11,729 nucleotides of DNA from UBA922 sp035438805 (GCA_035438805.1 DAORJA010000031.1:1-11729), one strand, 5' to 3'; positions 1 to 5,663 are shown, numbered from the stretch's first letter. A program made the numbers and translations. Notes: generated from the letters alone by a model not told the origin.

Positions 1-65
1 TTGATGTCAAATTCCGAGAGGCTTTCCTGTCTCAATTCCCAGGCTTCTTTTTTGTTTTTTGTATA

Positions 66-110
66 TAAAAAGAATAAGACCGAGATATGCATGAAAGCGA
101 TATCTCGGTC
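66..110 (-). terminator. Intrinsic terminator of the minus-strand gene
   Basis: GACCGAGATAT (78-88) and ATATCTCGGTC (100-110) form a perfect 11-bp stem with an 11-nt loop. Read on the minus strand, the stem is followed by a U-rich run (TTATTCTTTTTATA). It lies 28 bases past the stop codon at 138, so it closes the gene at 138-386. Confidence 0.75.
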
Positions 111-137
111 GGGGTGGGGCCTGTGTGCGCCCCAACG

Positions 138-386
138 TCACTTGTTGCCCTCCTCGCCGGGAATCGGCTCGAAGGGCGTCGTCGCCTCCAGAAGGAGGTA
201 GGCTTGGTGCGGCTGCCGGCTCCGCCAGATCTGGCTGAACGGCCGCTTCGAGTCCACGTTCATCACGGGAACTCGGTTCTTCCGGCACTTCGGGCAGGGC
301 TTGAAGATGTTCTCCTCAACCTCGGGGTGCTTGGGGCACTCCACGGGGTAGATGCCAGCCCATGGACCCATATCGAACGGATTCAT
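138..386 (-). CDS. Small GC-rich protein with a CPxH/CPxC metal-binding-like motif
   Basis: An 82-residue soluble protein that I do not recognise as a named family. The ATG at 384-386 is chosen because AAGGAG (394-399) lies 7 bases upstream; a longer reading from 458 has no such signal. Residues 13-41 run Tyr-Pro-x-x-CPKHPEV ... PCPKC ... VPV (Cys17, His20, Cys31, Cys34). This resembles the 'YxCPMHPEV...PGxCPxCGM' heavy-metal-binding domain found at the ends of copper exporters and efflux adaptors, although the methionines of the classic motif are lysine or arginine here. A plain structural zinc ribbon is the alternative. The gene is much more GC-rich than its neighbours (39 of 60 bases are G or C at 241-300) and has its own promoter, ribosome binding site and terminator. 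This suggests an acquired or strongly expressed single-gene cassette. Coding status is fairly sure; function is unknown. Confidence 0.75.
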   Translation of the reverse strand: MNPFDMGPWAGIYPVECPKHPEVEENIFKPCPKCRKNRVPVMNVDSKRPFSQIWRSRQPHQAYLLLEATTPFEPIPGEEGNK

Positions 387-393
387 TGTCTTT

Positions 394-399
394 CTCCTT
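394..399 (-). promoter_or_regulatory. Shine-Dalgarno AAGGAG
   Basis: Minus-strand AAGGAG, 7 bases before the ATG at 386. It fixes the start of the 82-residue gene and is notable because most genes in this window have no Shine-Dalgarno. Confidence 0.75.
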
Positions 400-425
400 A
401 CTCGCGGTTGTTTGTACCTACTCAT

Positions 426-442
426 CTTGCATGTGGTGCAAG
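426..442. repeat. Inverted repeat at the predicted transcription start
   Basis: CTTGCA-TGTGG-TGCAAG is a perfect 6-bp inverted repeat with a 5-base centre. Given the promoter at 449-477 on the minus strand, it covers about +1 to +17 of the transcript. It could be an operator or a stabilising 5' hairpin in the mRNA. Confidence 0.45.
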
Positions 443-448
443 TAGACG

Positions 449-477
449 AATGTATCACAAAAGACCCTTGTTGTCAA
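449..477 (-). promoter_or_regulatory. Sigma-70-type promoter for the minus-strand gene
   Basis: On the minus strand: consensus -35 TTGACA (472-477), a 17-base spacer, and -10 TACATT (449-454) preceded by TG one base upstream (extended -10). The predicted start near 442 leaves a leader of about 55 bases. Confidence 0.75.
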
Positions 478-497
478 TATTAGCACATATATTTTGT

Positions 498-527
498 TTG
501 ACCAGGTAAAACGATTTTTGCTACACT
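498..527 (+). promoter_or_regulatory. Promoter for the gene at 547
   Basis: TTGACC (498-503), an 18-base spacer and TACACT (522-527) with an extended TG at 519-520. The predicted transcription start is near 534, so the leader is only about a dozen bases with no Shine-Dalgarno. It overlaps no part of the divergent promoter at 449-477. Confidence 0.65.
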
Positions 528-546
528 TAAACAATAACATCTGTAT

Positions 547-1065
547 ATGTCAGAAAAATTTCTTCCGCTGGAACGACGAGAACACACACGTATCGCTAAC
601 GAATTGGATCGATTAATAATAAAGCTCAAGGCGACTGGACAGGAAGTAAGACATGCATCACTTGCGGCACTGGGTAGACCAGTCGAGGGAGTTATGATGC
701 GTCCCGAGGTATTTGAACTTTCACAAAAAATTTCCGAAGCACTACAGCACGGATATACCGAAGCAGAACTTGCTGCATTGATAAAAGAATTAGAAGAAGA
801 TGAAAATCCAGAAGAAGAATTGAATCAGCTCGTCGAGTCACTGGATATTACTGAAGTTGAAATGCTAATGCTCGAATCAATTCTCCGAGAGAAAAAAACA
901 GGTAGACTCGTAAAGTACAACAAGAATACTAATGAAGAAATTGCTGATCTAGTCATTGATGCAAGTCATGTTGAGAATACAAGAGAAGTGGCAGATCAGT
1001 TGATATTTTTTCTGAAAATGCGTGAGGGAGAAGATGTCGAGTTTAAGTTTTTTGAGCTAGAATAG
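547..1065 (+). CDS. Hypothetical acidic helical protein, 172 aa
   Basis: I do not recognise this family. It is a 172-residue soluble protein with no signal peptide, membrane segment or cysteine motif. Most of it looks alpha-helical: a charged N-terminal helix (residues about 8-35), a strongly acidic stretch (about 75-100, rich in Glu and Asp), then alternating helices and strands ending in a hydrophobic/acidic tail (about 145-172). The start follows a good promoter by about 20 bases and has no Shine-Dalgarno. It is a single-gene unit closed by the terminator at 1109-1137, and its codon use looks like the plus-strand neighbours. The reading frame is long, promoter-linked and terminated, so I am confident it is a gene but not what it does. 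Confidence 0.8.
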   Translation: MSEKFLPLERREHTRIANELDRLIIKLKATGQEVRHASLAALGRPVEGVMMRPEVFELSQKISEALQHGYTEAELAALIKELEEDENPEEELNQLVESLDITEVEMLMLESILREKKTGRLVKYNKNTNEEIADLVIDASHVENTREVADQLIFFLKMREGEDVEFKFFELE

Positions 1066-1108
1066 ATCATATTTCAATCATGCTGATACAGTATGTAGTG
1101 TAAAATCT

Positions 1109-1137
1109 AAAATCCATACGGTTGTATGGATTTTTTT
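1109..1137 (+). terminator. Intrinsic terminator
   Basis: AAAATCCATAC (1109-1119) and GTATGGATTTT (1124-1134) form an 11-bp stem around a GGTT loop and run into seven Ts (1131-1137). It closes the 547-1065 unit. The A-rich 5' arm means it may also work in reverse. Confidence 0.85.
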
Positions 1138-1149
1138 GTGTGCTATACT
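1122..1149 (+). promoter_or_regulatory. Promoter for the cupin gene, overlapping the terminator
   Basis: TATACT (1144-1149) with extended TGC just before it, and a weak -35 TTGTAT (1122-1127) 16 bases upstream, inside the loop and 3' arm of the terminator hairpin. The predicted start near 1156 gives a leader of about 30 bases to the ATG at 1188. Confidence 0.6.
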
Positions 1150-1187
1150 GAAAATATAGGATTTTAGTAACCTAACCCACACGCTCT

Positions 1188-1583
1188 ATGAAAGGATATA
1201 TCGCCAATATTGAGAAGCTTTCACTCGAGAACACTAATTTCCGTACCGTCCTCTATACCGCGAAGCATTGTCAGCTCGTGGTCATGAGTTTGAAACCTCT
1301 TGAAGACATCGGAGCAGAAGTACACCAGCTGGATCAATTTATTCGCTGCGAAGCTGGAGTCGGCACAGCCATTCTCGATGGGGTAGAAAACCCGATCAGC
1401 GAAGGAATGGTTATTATTGTTCCTGCTGGCACCAATCATAATATTGTGAATACCTCAGCCGACACCGCGCTCAAACTCTACACCCTCTACGCCCCACCAA
1501 ATCACCGAGATGGTGTGGTGCATGTGACCAAAGAAGAAGCAGAAGCAGATGAAGAACATTTTGATGGTAAGACAACTGAGTAA
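1188..1583 (+). CDS. Small single-domain cupin protein
   Basis: A 131-residue cytosolic cupin of a widespread family whose members start 'MKGxxxNIEKLxLEN'. The double-stranded beta-helix core is visible: cupin motif 1 at about 42-60 (EVHQLDQF-x-R-x-EAGVG) and motif 2 at about 75-88 (IIVPAGTNHNI). Likely metal-facing residues are His46, Gln50, Glu55 and His84; the usual His-x-His pair of motif 1 is replaced by His46...Gln50. The end 'LYAPPNHRDGVVH-x-TKEEAE' is typical of the family. The substrate is unknown, and no neighbouring enzyme suggests one. It appears to be a single-gene unit with its own promoter, no Shine-Dalgarno, and a palindromic terminator-like region after the stop. The length is usual for the family. 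Confidence 0.9.
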   Translation: MKGYIANIEKLSLENTNFRTVLYTAKHCQLVVMSLKPLEDIGAEVHQLDQFIRCEAGVGTAILDGVENPISEGMVIIVPAGTNHNIVNTSADTALKLYTLYAPPNHRDGVVHVTKEEAEADEEHFDGKTTE

Positions 1584-1590
1584 GACTGTA

Positions 1591-1658
1591 GGATAGGGAG
1601 CGCCTTGTCCTCCGAAGCTTTAGCGTAGGAGGGAATCTCCTATTGCTCCGCTTTTTTT
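1591..1658 (+). terminator. Palindromic repeat region and probable terminator
   Basis: Inner element: CCTCC-GAA-GC-TTTA-GC-GTA-GGAGG (1609-1632), an imperfect hairpin. Outer arms GGAGC (1597-1601) and GCTCC (1645-1649) can pair around it, and seven Ts follow at 1652-1658. The T-run supports termination after the cupin gene. The inner palindrome resembles dispersed repeats that I recall from Parcubacteria-type genomes, but that cannot be checked here. Confidence 0.5.
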
Positions 1659-1680
1659 AAAACTTATTGAAATAAAAAAT

Positions 1681-2286
1681 ATGGCAAATATAGAATGGCA
1701 CAACCAACAAAGCTTTAGTTCTCAAAATTATCAATGTAGTCACTGTGGTAATAAACTTACATCTGAAAAGGGATTTTTTGGTCGTAGAGAGGAAGCAAGT
1801 CTTGGTCGTCCTGTGATGGAATATATCTGTATTTGTCATTTTTGTAAAAAACCAACTTATATAGACATGGATAAAAAGCAATATCCTGGAATTGCTTTTG
1901 GAAATACTGTCGACGGAATAGATGATGAATCTGTTGAAAGTCTCTATGAGGAGGCAAGAAATTGTGCATCAGTGAATGCCTTTACTTCGTCAGCAATGGC
2001 CTGTAGAAAAATTTTGATGAATATTGCTGTTGCAAAAGGGGCTGATGAAAATTTAAAATTTGTTCAATATGTTCAATTTCTTGCAGACAATAATTTTGTT
2101 CCACCAGACGGAAAAGGGTGGGTTGATCACATAAAAGATAAAGGGAATGAAGCAAATCACAGGATAGAAATTGTTTCTAAAGAAAACGCAGAAGAATTGT
2201 TATATTTTACAGAAATGTTACTTACTTTTATTTATGCAGTGCCTGCTCGTTTTAAAAAAATACAAGGAGTTAATATAGAAGAATAA
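1681..2286 (+). CDS. Zinc-ribbon DUF4145 protein
   Basis: A 201-residue soluble protein. Residues 19-55 hold a four-cysteine zinc ribbon (CSHC at 19-22, CHFC at 52-55). Residues about 85-190 match the DUF4145 pattern: an 'LYEEARNC' helix, 'SSAMACRKIL' (about 103-112), 'GWVDHIKDKGNEANH' (146-160) and a 'SKENAEELLYFTEMLL' helix. DUF4145 is known mainly from restriction-type endonucleases and small stand-alone proteins; its biochemical role is unsettled. The gene is strikingly AT-rich (14 G or C in 60 bases at 2041-2100) compared with flanking genes. It sits 30 bases before a proteasome-like hydrolase of similar composition, so the two probably form a transferred operon. No convincing promoter or Shine-Dalgarno is visible before the ATG. 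Family assignment is fairly sure; a defence role is only inference. Confidence 0.85.
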   Translation: MANIEWHNQQSFSSQNYQCSHCGNKLTSEKGFFGRREEASLGRPVMEYICICHFCKKPTYIDMDKKQYPGIAFGNTVDGIDDESVESLYEEARNCASVNAFTSSAMACRKILMNIAVAKGADENLKFVQYVQFLADNNFVPPDGKGWVDHIKDKGNEANHRIEIVSKENAEELLYFTEMLLTFIYAVPARFKKIQGVNIEE

Positions 2287-2316
2287 ATTTTGTGAGAAAG
2301 TTTAAAATTTTGTGGT

Positions 2317-3423
2317 ATGACATATGCGTTAGCTTGGAAAACAAAAAGATCAGTTTTTTTAGCAGCTGATACCGCAATTACCACAACAGGAGATGATGTC
2401 GATAAACTGGATATAGAAGTATCAAGTTTTGGTAGAAAGCATTTTTTAGAAATCCAAAAGGGGAAAAAAGTTGAGGAGAGGGTCGTAAAGGTATTTTCAA
2501 GTAATAATGTAGGTATTATTTTTGCGGGATCTCATAGCCACGCTCGTCAAATAGCATCTGATGTTTTTATTGAGATTGAGAATGGAAAAACCGCAAAAGA
2601 GGCACTTCAAGTCGCAATTTTTAAAACTATTGTCCCTCCACAATTTCCAGTGCAGTTGGCAATCGGCTATTATGATTCTGAGCCAAAAATTATTTTCTTT
2701 GACTCAAGTCAGGGGGGTATAATTCAGGAAAATTTGGATGAGATTCAGATGGGTAATCCACCACGTGATTTTCAAAATGAAACAAAAAGATGGCTTGTAG
2801 ATATTGAAACTGGAGTACGTGAGACGCGTGCCCAACTTGTAGCTCTTTTGGGTATTCTTCAAAGTTTTAACTTACTCAATGATACTTTAAGGATGGGTAT
2901 AGGTGGTATTTGTACAGGCCTAACAATAGATAAAGATGGTTGTGATTGGCAACCAGATATTTTGTTTATTGAATATGGTAATGTGGAAAAACATGTGGGC
3001 ACATGTTTTAGAAATGATTGTCTAGTGGTTAATTCACCTATAATCGGACAAAGTAGATGTTTTGCAAGTACTTTTTTACCGTTAACATCCCCAGTATTAA
3101 TGGGAAAAGTTAAGAAGGCAATTAATAAAGCAAGTATATTGAAAGCCACTATGGAGTATGAGTATGTGGTTATTTTGAGTCATAAAAATAATTCTCTAAC
3201 GATACTTGAAATGAGAAGAAATACTAAACATGATCTTCTATGGTTTGAGTCACTTAAAGATAGCGATGCTACAAAAATTTATTTTTTTCCAAAACTAAAA
3301 AAAATTCTTAATGAAAAAAACTCACATAACGGTTTAACTTATATTCAGTATGAAGAGCCTTCTATAAAGTTTATTCCTGAAGAAAATAGAACTCACGAAA
3401 GAATAATTGATTATAACGAATAA
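2317..3423 (+). CDS. Proteasome-like Ntn hydrolase with a C-terminal extension
   Basis: A 368-residue protein whose N-terminal half looks like a proteasome beta/HslV/Anbu-type Ntn hydrolase. Removing Met1 would expose Thr2 as the N-terminal nucleophile. The following 'FLAADTAIT' puts Asp18 at mature position 17, as in proteasome beta subunits. 'RVVKVF' (about 55-60) supplies a Lys58 equivalent to proteasome Lys33 after an insertion of roughly 25 residues, and 'IIFAGSHSHARQ' (67-78) matches the glycine loop and start of helix 1. Later strands at about 113-135 and 'GIGGICTGLTIDKDG' (194-208) fit the second half of the fold. HslV has about 175 residues and Anbu about 250, so residues about 225-368 are an additional, unrecognised region. 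There is no signal peptide or membrane segment. No ATPase partner (HslU, ClpX or Mpa-like) lies nearby. It is cotranscribed, probably, with the DUF4145 gene and shares its AT-rich composition. Confidence 0.7.
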   Translation: MTYALAWKTKRSVFLAADTAITTTGDDVDKLDIEVSSFGRKHFLEIQKGKKVEERVVKVFSSNNVGIIFAGSHSHARQIASDVFIEIENGKTAKEALQVAIFKTIVPPQFPVQLAIGYYDSEPKIIFFDSSQGGIIQENLDEIQMGNPPRDFQNETKRWLVDIETGVRETRAQLVALLGILQSFNLLNDTLRMGIGGICTGLTIDKDGCDWQPDILFIEYGNVEKHVGTCFRNDCLVVNSPIIGQSRCFASTFLPLTSPVLMGKVKKAINKASILKATMEYEYVVILSHKNNSLTILEMRRNTKHDLLWFESLKDSDATKIYFFPKLKKILNEKNSHNGLTYIQYEEPSIKFIPEENRTHERIIDYNE

Positions 3424-3426
3424 ATT

Positions 3427-3555
3427 ATGGTATCCATCTTCAAAACCTGCTCCTGCGGACATGAGTACACTCGCTCGACCGAGCTCCCAGTATGCCCCAC
3501 ATGCTGGCCCGGATATTATAAGAATAAAAAGCCATCGTCTCGACAGAAAAAATAA
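3427..3555 (+). CDS. 42-residue zinc-ribbon microprotein
   Basis: ATG at 3427, three bases after the hydrolase stop, reading 42 codons to TAA at 3553-3555. Two knuckles, Cys8-Ser-Cys10-Gly and Cys23-Pro-Thr-Cys26, give a CxC(G)...CPxC zinc-ribbon layout, followed by Trp-Pro-Gly-Tyr-Tyr and a basic tail (KNKKPSSRQKK). Such mini-ribbons can bind RNA or partner proteins; the role here is unknown. It is richer in G and C than the AT-rich gene before it and resembles the resident genes, so it may belong to the chromosome rather than the transferred pair. No Shine-Dalgarno. The gene call rests on the conserved-looking cysteine pattern and tight spacing only. Confidence 0.6.
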   Translation: MVSIFKTCSCGHEYTRSTELPVCPTCWPGYYKNKKPSSRQKK

Positions 3556-3566
3556 TGTGCTATACT
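3540..3566 (+). promoter_or_regulatory. Extended -10 promoter for the DUF1801 operon
   Basis: TGC-TATACT (TG at 3558-3559, hexamer 3561-3566). The best -35-like element is TCGACA (3540-3545) with a short 15-base spacer, so the extended -10 probably carries the promoter. The 10-mer GTGCTATACT is identical to that at 1140-1149. Predicted leader about 23 bases. Confidence 0.55.
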
Positions 3567-3595
3567 AATACTATAGCCTATTTTTTAAGTTATTT

Positions 3596-3991
3596 ATGCT
3601 ACACAAAGATATTACCGCGTACAACAAAGCTCTAGATAAAGAAGACAAGAAAATCGCCAATGCATTGGCTAGTGAGATTGAGAAAGGGCTTCCAAAGTCT
3701 GAGAATAAACTCTTCCATAGACATCCTGCATGGTTTCTCGATGGCAACCCAATCGTCGGATATAGCAAGCAGAAAAAGGGGATGCGGCTTATGTTCTGGA
3801 GTGGAGCAGATTTCGATGAGCCACATCTGGAAGAGGGAACCGGGAAATTCAAAGATGCGTCTATTTTCTACAATTCAGCCGAAGAAATTAAAGTGACTGA
3901 ATTGAAACGCTGGCTCAAGAAGTCAAAGACGATTCAGTGGGATTACAAAAATATTGTGAAGAGAAAAGGAAAACTTATTAAATTAGTATAA
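3596..3991 (+). CDS. DUF1801 (YdhG-like) family protein
   Basis: A 131-residue soluble protein. The central block 'HPAWFLDGNPIVGYSKQKKGMRLMFW' (about 43-68), then 'GTGKFKDASIFY' (81-92) and the closing helix 'ELKRWLKKS' (102-110), match DUF1801, an alpha/beta fold related to the YjbR/CyaY-like family. Proteins of this type have been proposed as small-molecule or iron-binding proteins, but the role is not settled. It heads a compact run with an SRPBCC protein 20 bases downstream and arfB after that. DUF1801 and SRPBCC/AHSA1 genes often sit together in bacteria. No Shine-Dalgarno; the start is the first ATG after the promoter. Confidence 0.85.
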   Translation: MLHKDITAYNKALDKEDKKIANALASEIEKGLPKSENKLFHRHPAWFLDGNPIVGYSKQKKGMRLMFWSGADFDEPHLEEGTGKFKDASIFYNSAEEIKVTELKRWLKKSKTIQWDYKNIVKRKGKLIKLV

Positions 3992-4011
3992 TTTATTATT
4001 CATATAGATAT

Positions 4012-4470
4012 ATGAAAAAACTACATTTTGAAATATTTATTGCAGCTGCACCAGAAAAAGTTTGGAACACCATGATTCAGGACGCGACGTATCGCCAATG
4101 GACACTCGCGTTCAATGAACTCGGTGGATGGTATGAAGGTGATTGGAATCAGGGTTCGGAGATTAAGTTCCTCGGACCGAATCCCGCTGATCCGTCAAAA
4201 GTCGGGGGAATGCTCAGTCGTGTTGCGGAAAATCGTCCATATGAATTTATTTCCCTCGAGCACTACGGAATGATTATGGATGGGGTGGAGGACACGACGA
4301 GCGATGAAGTAAAGAAATGGACACCAGCGTTCGAGAATTATACATTCGTAGAAAAGGATGGAGGTACACAGGTGATTATTGATATTGATACGAATGAAGA
4401 ATATGCAGATATGTTTGCTGAAATGTGGCCAAAAGCACTCGAGAAAGTGAAAGAACTTGCAGAGAAATAA
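4012..4470 (+). CDS. SRPBCC (AHSA1/START-like) domain protein
   Basis: A 152-residue single-domain protein of the SRPBCC superfamily, a helix-grip fold that encloses a hydrophobic ligand pocket. Recognisable parts are the opening strand and helix 'FEIFIAAAPEKVWNTM' (6-21), 'WTLAF' (30-34), 'GDWNQGSEIKFLGP' (43-56), 'RPYEFISLEHYG' (75-86), 'YTFVEKDGGTQVIIDI' (110-125) and the long C-terminal helix 'MFAEMWPKALEKVKELA' (134-150). The length is usual for the family. The ligand is unknown. It probably shares a transcript with the DUF1801 gene upstream and with arfB, whose ATG lies three bases after this stop. Confidence 0.85.
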   Translation: MKKLHFEIFIAAAPEKVWNTMIQDATYRQWTLAFNELGGWYEGDWNQGSEIKFLGPNPADPSKVGGMLSRVAENRPYEFISLEHYGMIMDGVEDTTSDEVKKWTPAFENYTFVEKDGGTQVIIDIDTNEEYADMFAEMWPKALEKVKELAEK

Positions 4471-4473
4471 TCT

Positions 4474-4875
4474 ATGATCCGTATTCCAGAATCAGAAATA
4501 GTGATTGATACTGCGCGATCTGGCGGACCAGGTGGGCAGAATGTAAATAAAGTTGCGACCAAAGTGCAGCTACGTTGGAATATTGGAGAATCTAGTGCAT
4601 TTACCTACGAAGAAAAAGAAGCAATCCGGAGTCAGCTTGAAAATCGGATTAATCAAGATGATGAATTGATGATCGATGTACAGGAAGAGCGATCACAAGC
4701 GCAGAATAGGGAAATCGCTGTTGAAAAATTACACGCGCTCGTAGGAGTGGCACTTCGTCCGGCCAAGATTCGTCGCCCTACCAAGCGAACCTATGCTTCA
4801 AAAGAGCGTCGGCTTATTGCAAAGAAAATCACCGGAGAAAAGAAGCGGGGACGCAGAATGATGGACGAAGAGTGA
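4474..4875 (+). CDS. arfB: Peptidyl-tRNA hydrolase ArfB (ribosome rescue)
   Basis: A 133-residue release-factor-like hydrolase of the ArfB (YaeJ)/ICT1 family. It frees the peptide from tRNA on ribosomes stalled without a stop codon. The catalytic loop 'SGGPGGQNVNK' holds the GGQ motif at Gly20-Gly21-Gln22, followed by 'VATKVQLRW' (27-35). The C-terminal part, from about residue 95 ('RPAKIRRPTKRTYASKERR' and on), is strongly basic, as expected of the tail that threads into the empty mRNA channel. It lacks the codon-recognition domains of true release factors, consistent with its length. Cotranscribed with the SRPBCC gene (3-base gap). Its TGA stop lies inside the -35 box of the next promoter. 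Confidence 0.93.
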   Translation: MIRIPESEIVIDTARSGGPGGQNVNKVATKVQLRWNIGESSAFTYEEKEAIRSQLENRINQDDELMIDVQEERSQAQNREIAVEKLHALVGVALRPAKIRRPTKRTYASKERRLIAKKITGEKKRGRRMMDEE

Positions 4876-4900
4876 CAATGTGGCTTAAATAAGCTATAGT
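4872..4900 (+). promoter_or_regulatory. Promoter for the cysteine-rich protein pair, with a palindromic spacer
   Basis: GTGACA (4872-4877), a 17-base spacer and TATAGT (4895-4900). The -35 contains the arfB stop codon. The spacer holds GCTTA-AA-TAAGC (4883-4894), a perfect dyad that ends directly at the -10 box and is well placed to be an operator. Predicted leader about 30 bases. Confidence 0.65.
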
Positions 4901-4937
4901 GACAGTAATATTGAATACTCATTAACCCCTCTATAGT

Positions 4938-5627
4938 ATGAAAGCATTGCTTATCGTTATTATCTTCGCCCTCATTGGAGCGCTGGGATATATTGTGTAC
5001 GACAAAGTCCTCTATGCGCCCTCAGCGCCGCCTACCGTCATTGTCGTAAATCCGACATCGACCGAACCAGTGGCATGTACCATGGATGCACGATTGTGTC
5101 CTGATGGATCGTCTGTTGGTCGCACGGGACCAAAGTGTGAATTCGAAGCATGTCCTACAAGTATTGGCGGAGAAAATAAAATTGCATGGAGTGTCTATAT
5201 TGGACCAACGCAAGCAAAGTCATTTTTGAATACTGACAAGCTGGCGACCCAATATATGCATGTGCAGGAAACTGCTGCAAAAATTACAATTGCGTCCACA
5301 ACTCCCTACGTATGTAATCTTGCAGGAACTGATGAGAGTATGGTCGTGTCTGGAAAAACAGAAAAACACACGGTCGGCAGAAATGAATATTGTGTAACGG
5401 CTCAAAGCGAAGGTGCTGCAGGAAGTACATATACTACGTATCACTATCTTGTTGCACATGATAAAGGCACGATCGGATTTGATTTTACGGTACAGTACGT
5501 ACAATGCGGAAACTACAATGAAACAGAGAAAAAAGCATGCGAAGCAGAACGCGCAATATTTAGCATTGATAGTTATGTAAATCAATTATTTACTGCGTTT
5601 AATTGGAACGCATTTGGACTCGAATAA
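4938..5627 (+). CDS. Membrane-anchored cysteine-rich protein, first of a tandem pair
   Basis: A 229-residue protein with one N-terminal hydrophobic segment (about 3-22). No lipobox is seen, so it is probably an anchored protein facing outward. Residues 48-73 carry the compact motif CTMDA-x-x-CPDGS-x-VGRTGP-x-CEF-x-x-CP (Cys48, 54, 67, 72), which I have seen in many proteins of candidate-phylum bacteria. The C-terminal half (about 95-215) has four more cysteines (126, 152, 190, 201), suggesting disulphides in an exported domain. It shares this plan and patches such as 'TPYVC', 'GKTE...YCV-x-x-QSE-x-AAGS' and 'QCxNYN' with the gene downstream, so the two arose by duplication. Function unknown. 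Confidence 0.85.
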   Translation: MKALLIVIIFALIGALGYIVYDKVLYAPSAPPTVIVVNPTSTEPVACTMDARLCPDGSSVGRTGPKCEFEACPTSIGGENKIAWSVYIGPTQAKSFLNTDKLATQYMHVQETAAKITIASTTPYVCNLAGTDESMVVSGKTEKHTVGRNEYCVTAQSEGAAGSTYTTYHYLVAHDKGTIGFDFTVQYVQCGNYNETEKKACEAERAIFSIDSYVNQLFTAFNWNAFGLE

Positions 5628-5663
5628 TAACGTAATCATTTACTAGTCACACACGAGAGATCT

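Noticed and set aside
20..58. T-rich stretch at the left edge as the terminator of an upstream plus-strand gene.
   Set aside because: The only stems before the T-run are four to six pairs with mismatches; without the upstream sequence it cannot be supported.
87..509. A 140-codon plus-strand open frame across the first gene.
   Set aside because: It is the shadow of the GC-rich minus-strand gene, which has a promoter, Shine-Dalgarno and terminator. The plus frame has none and would run through the divergent promoter.
1643..1680. A separate promoter for the DUF4145 gene.
   Set aside because: No -10-like hexamer at proper spacing from TTGCTC (1643-1648); the AT-rich run gives only poor matches.
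2281..3426. GAATAAATT at both 2281-2289 and 3418-3426 as flanking direct repeats of an inserted unit.
   Set aside because: They lie at the stops of the two genes, a Glu codon plus TAA in an AT-rich context, and do not flank the pair as a whole; chance is likely.
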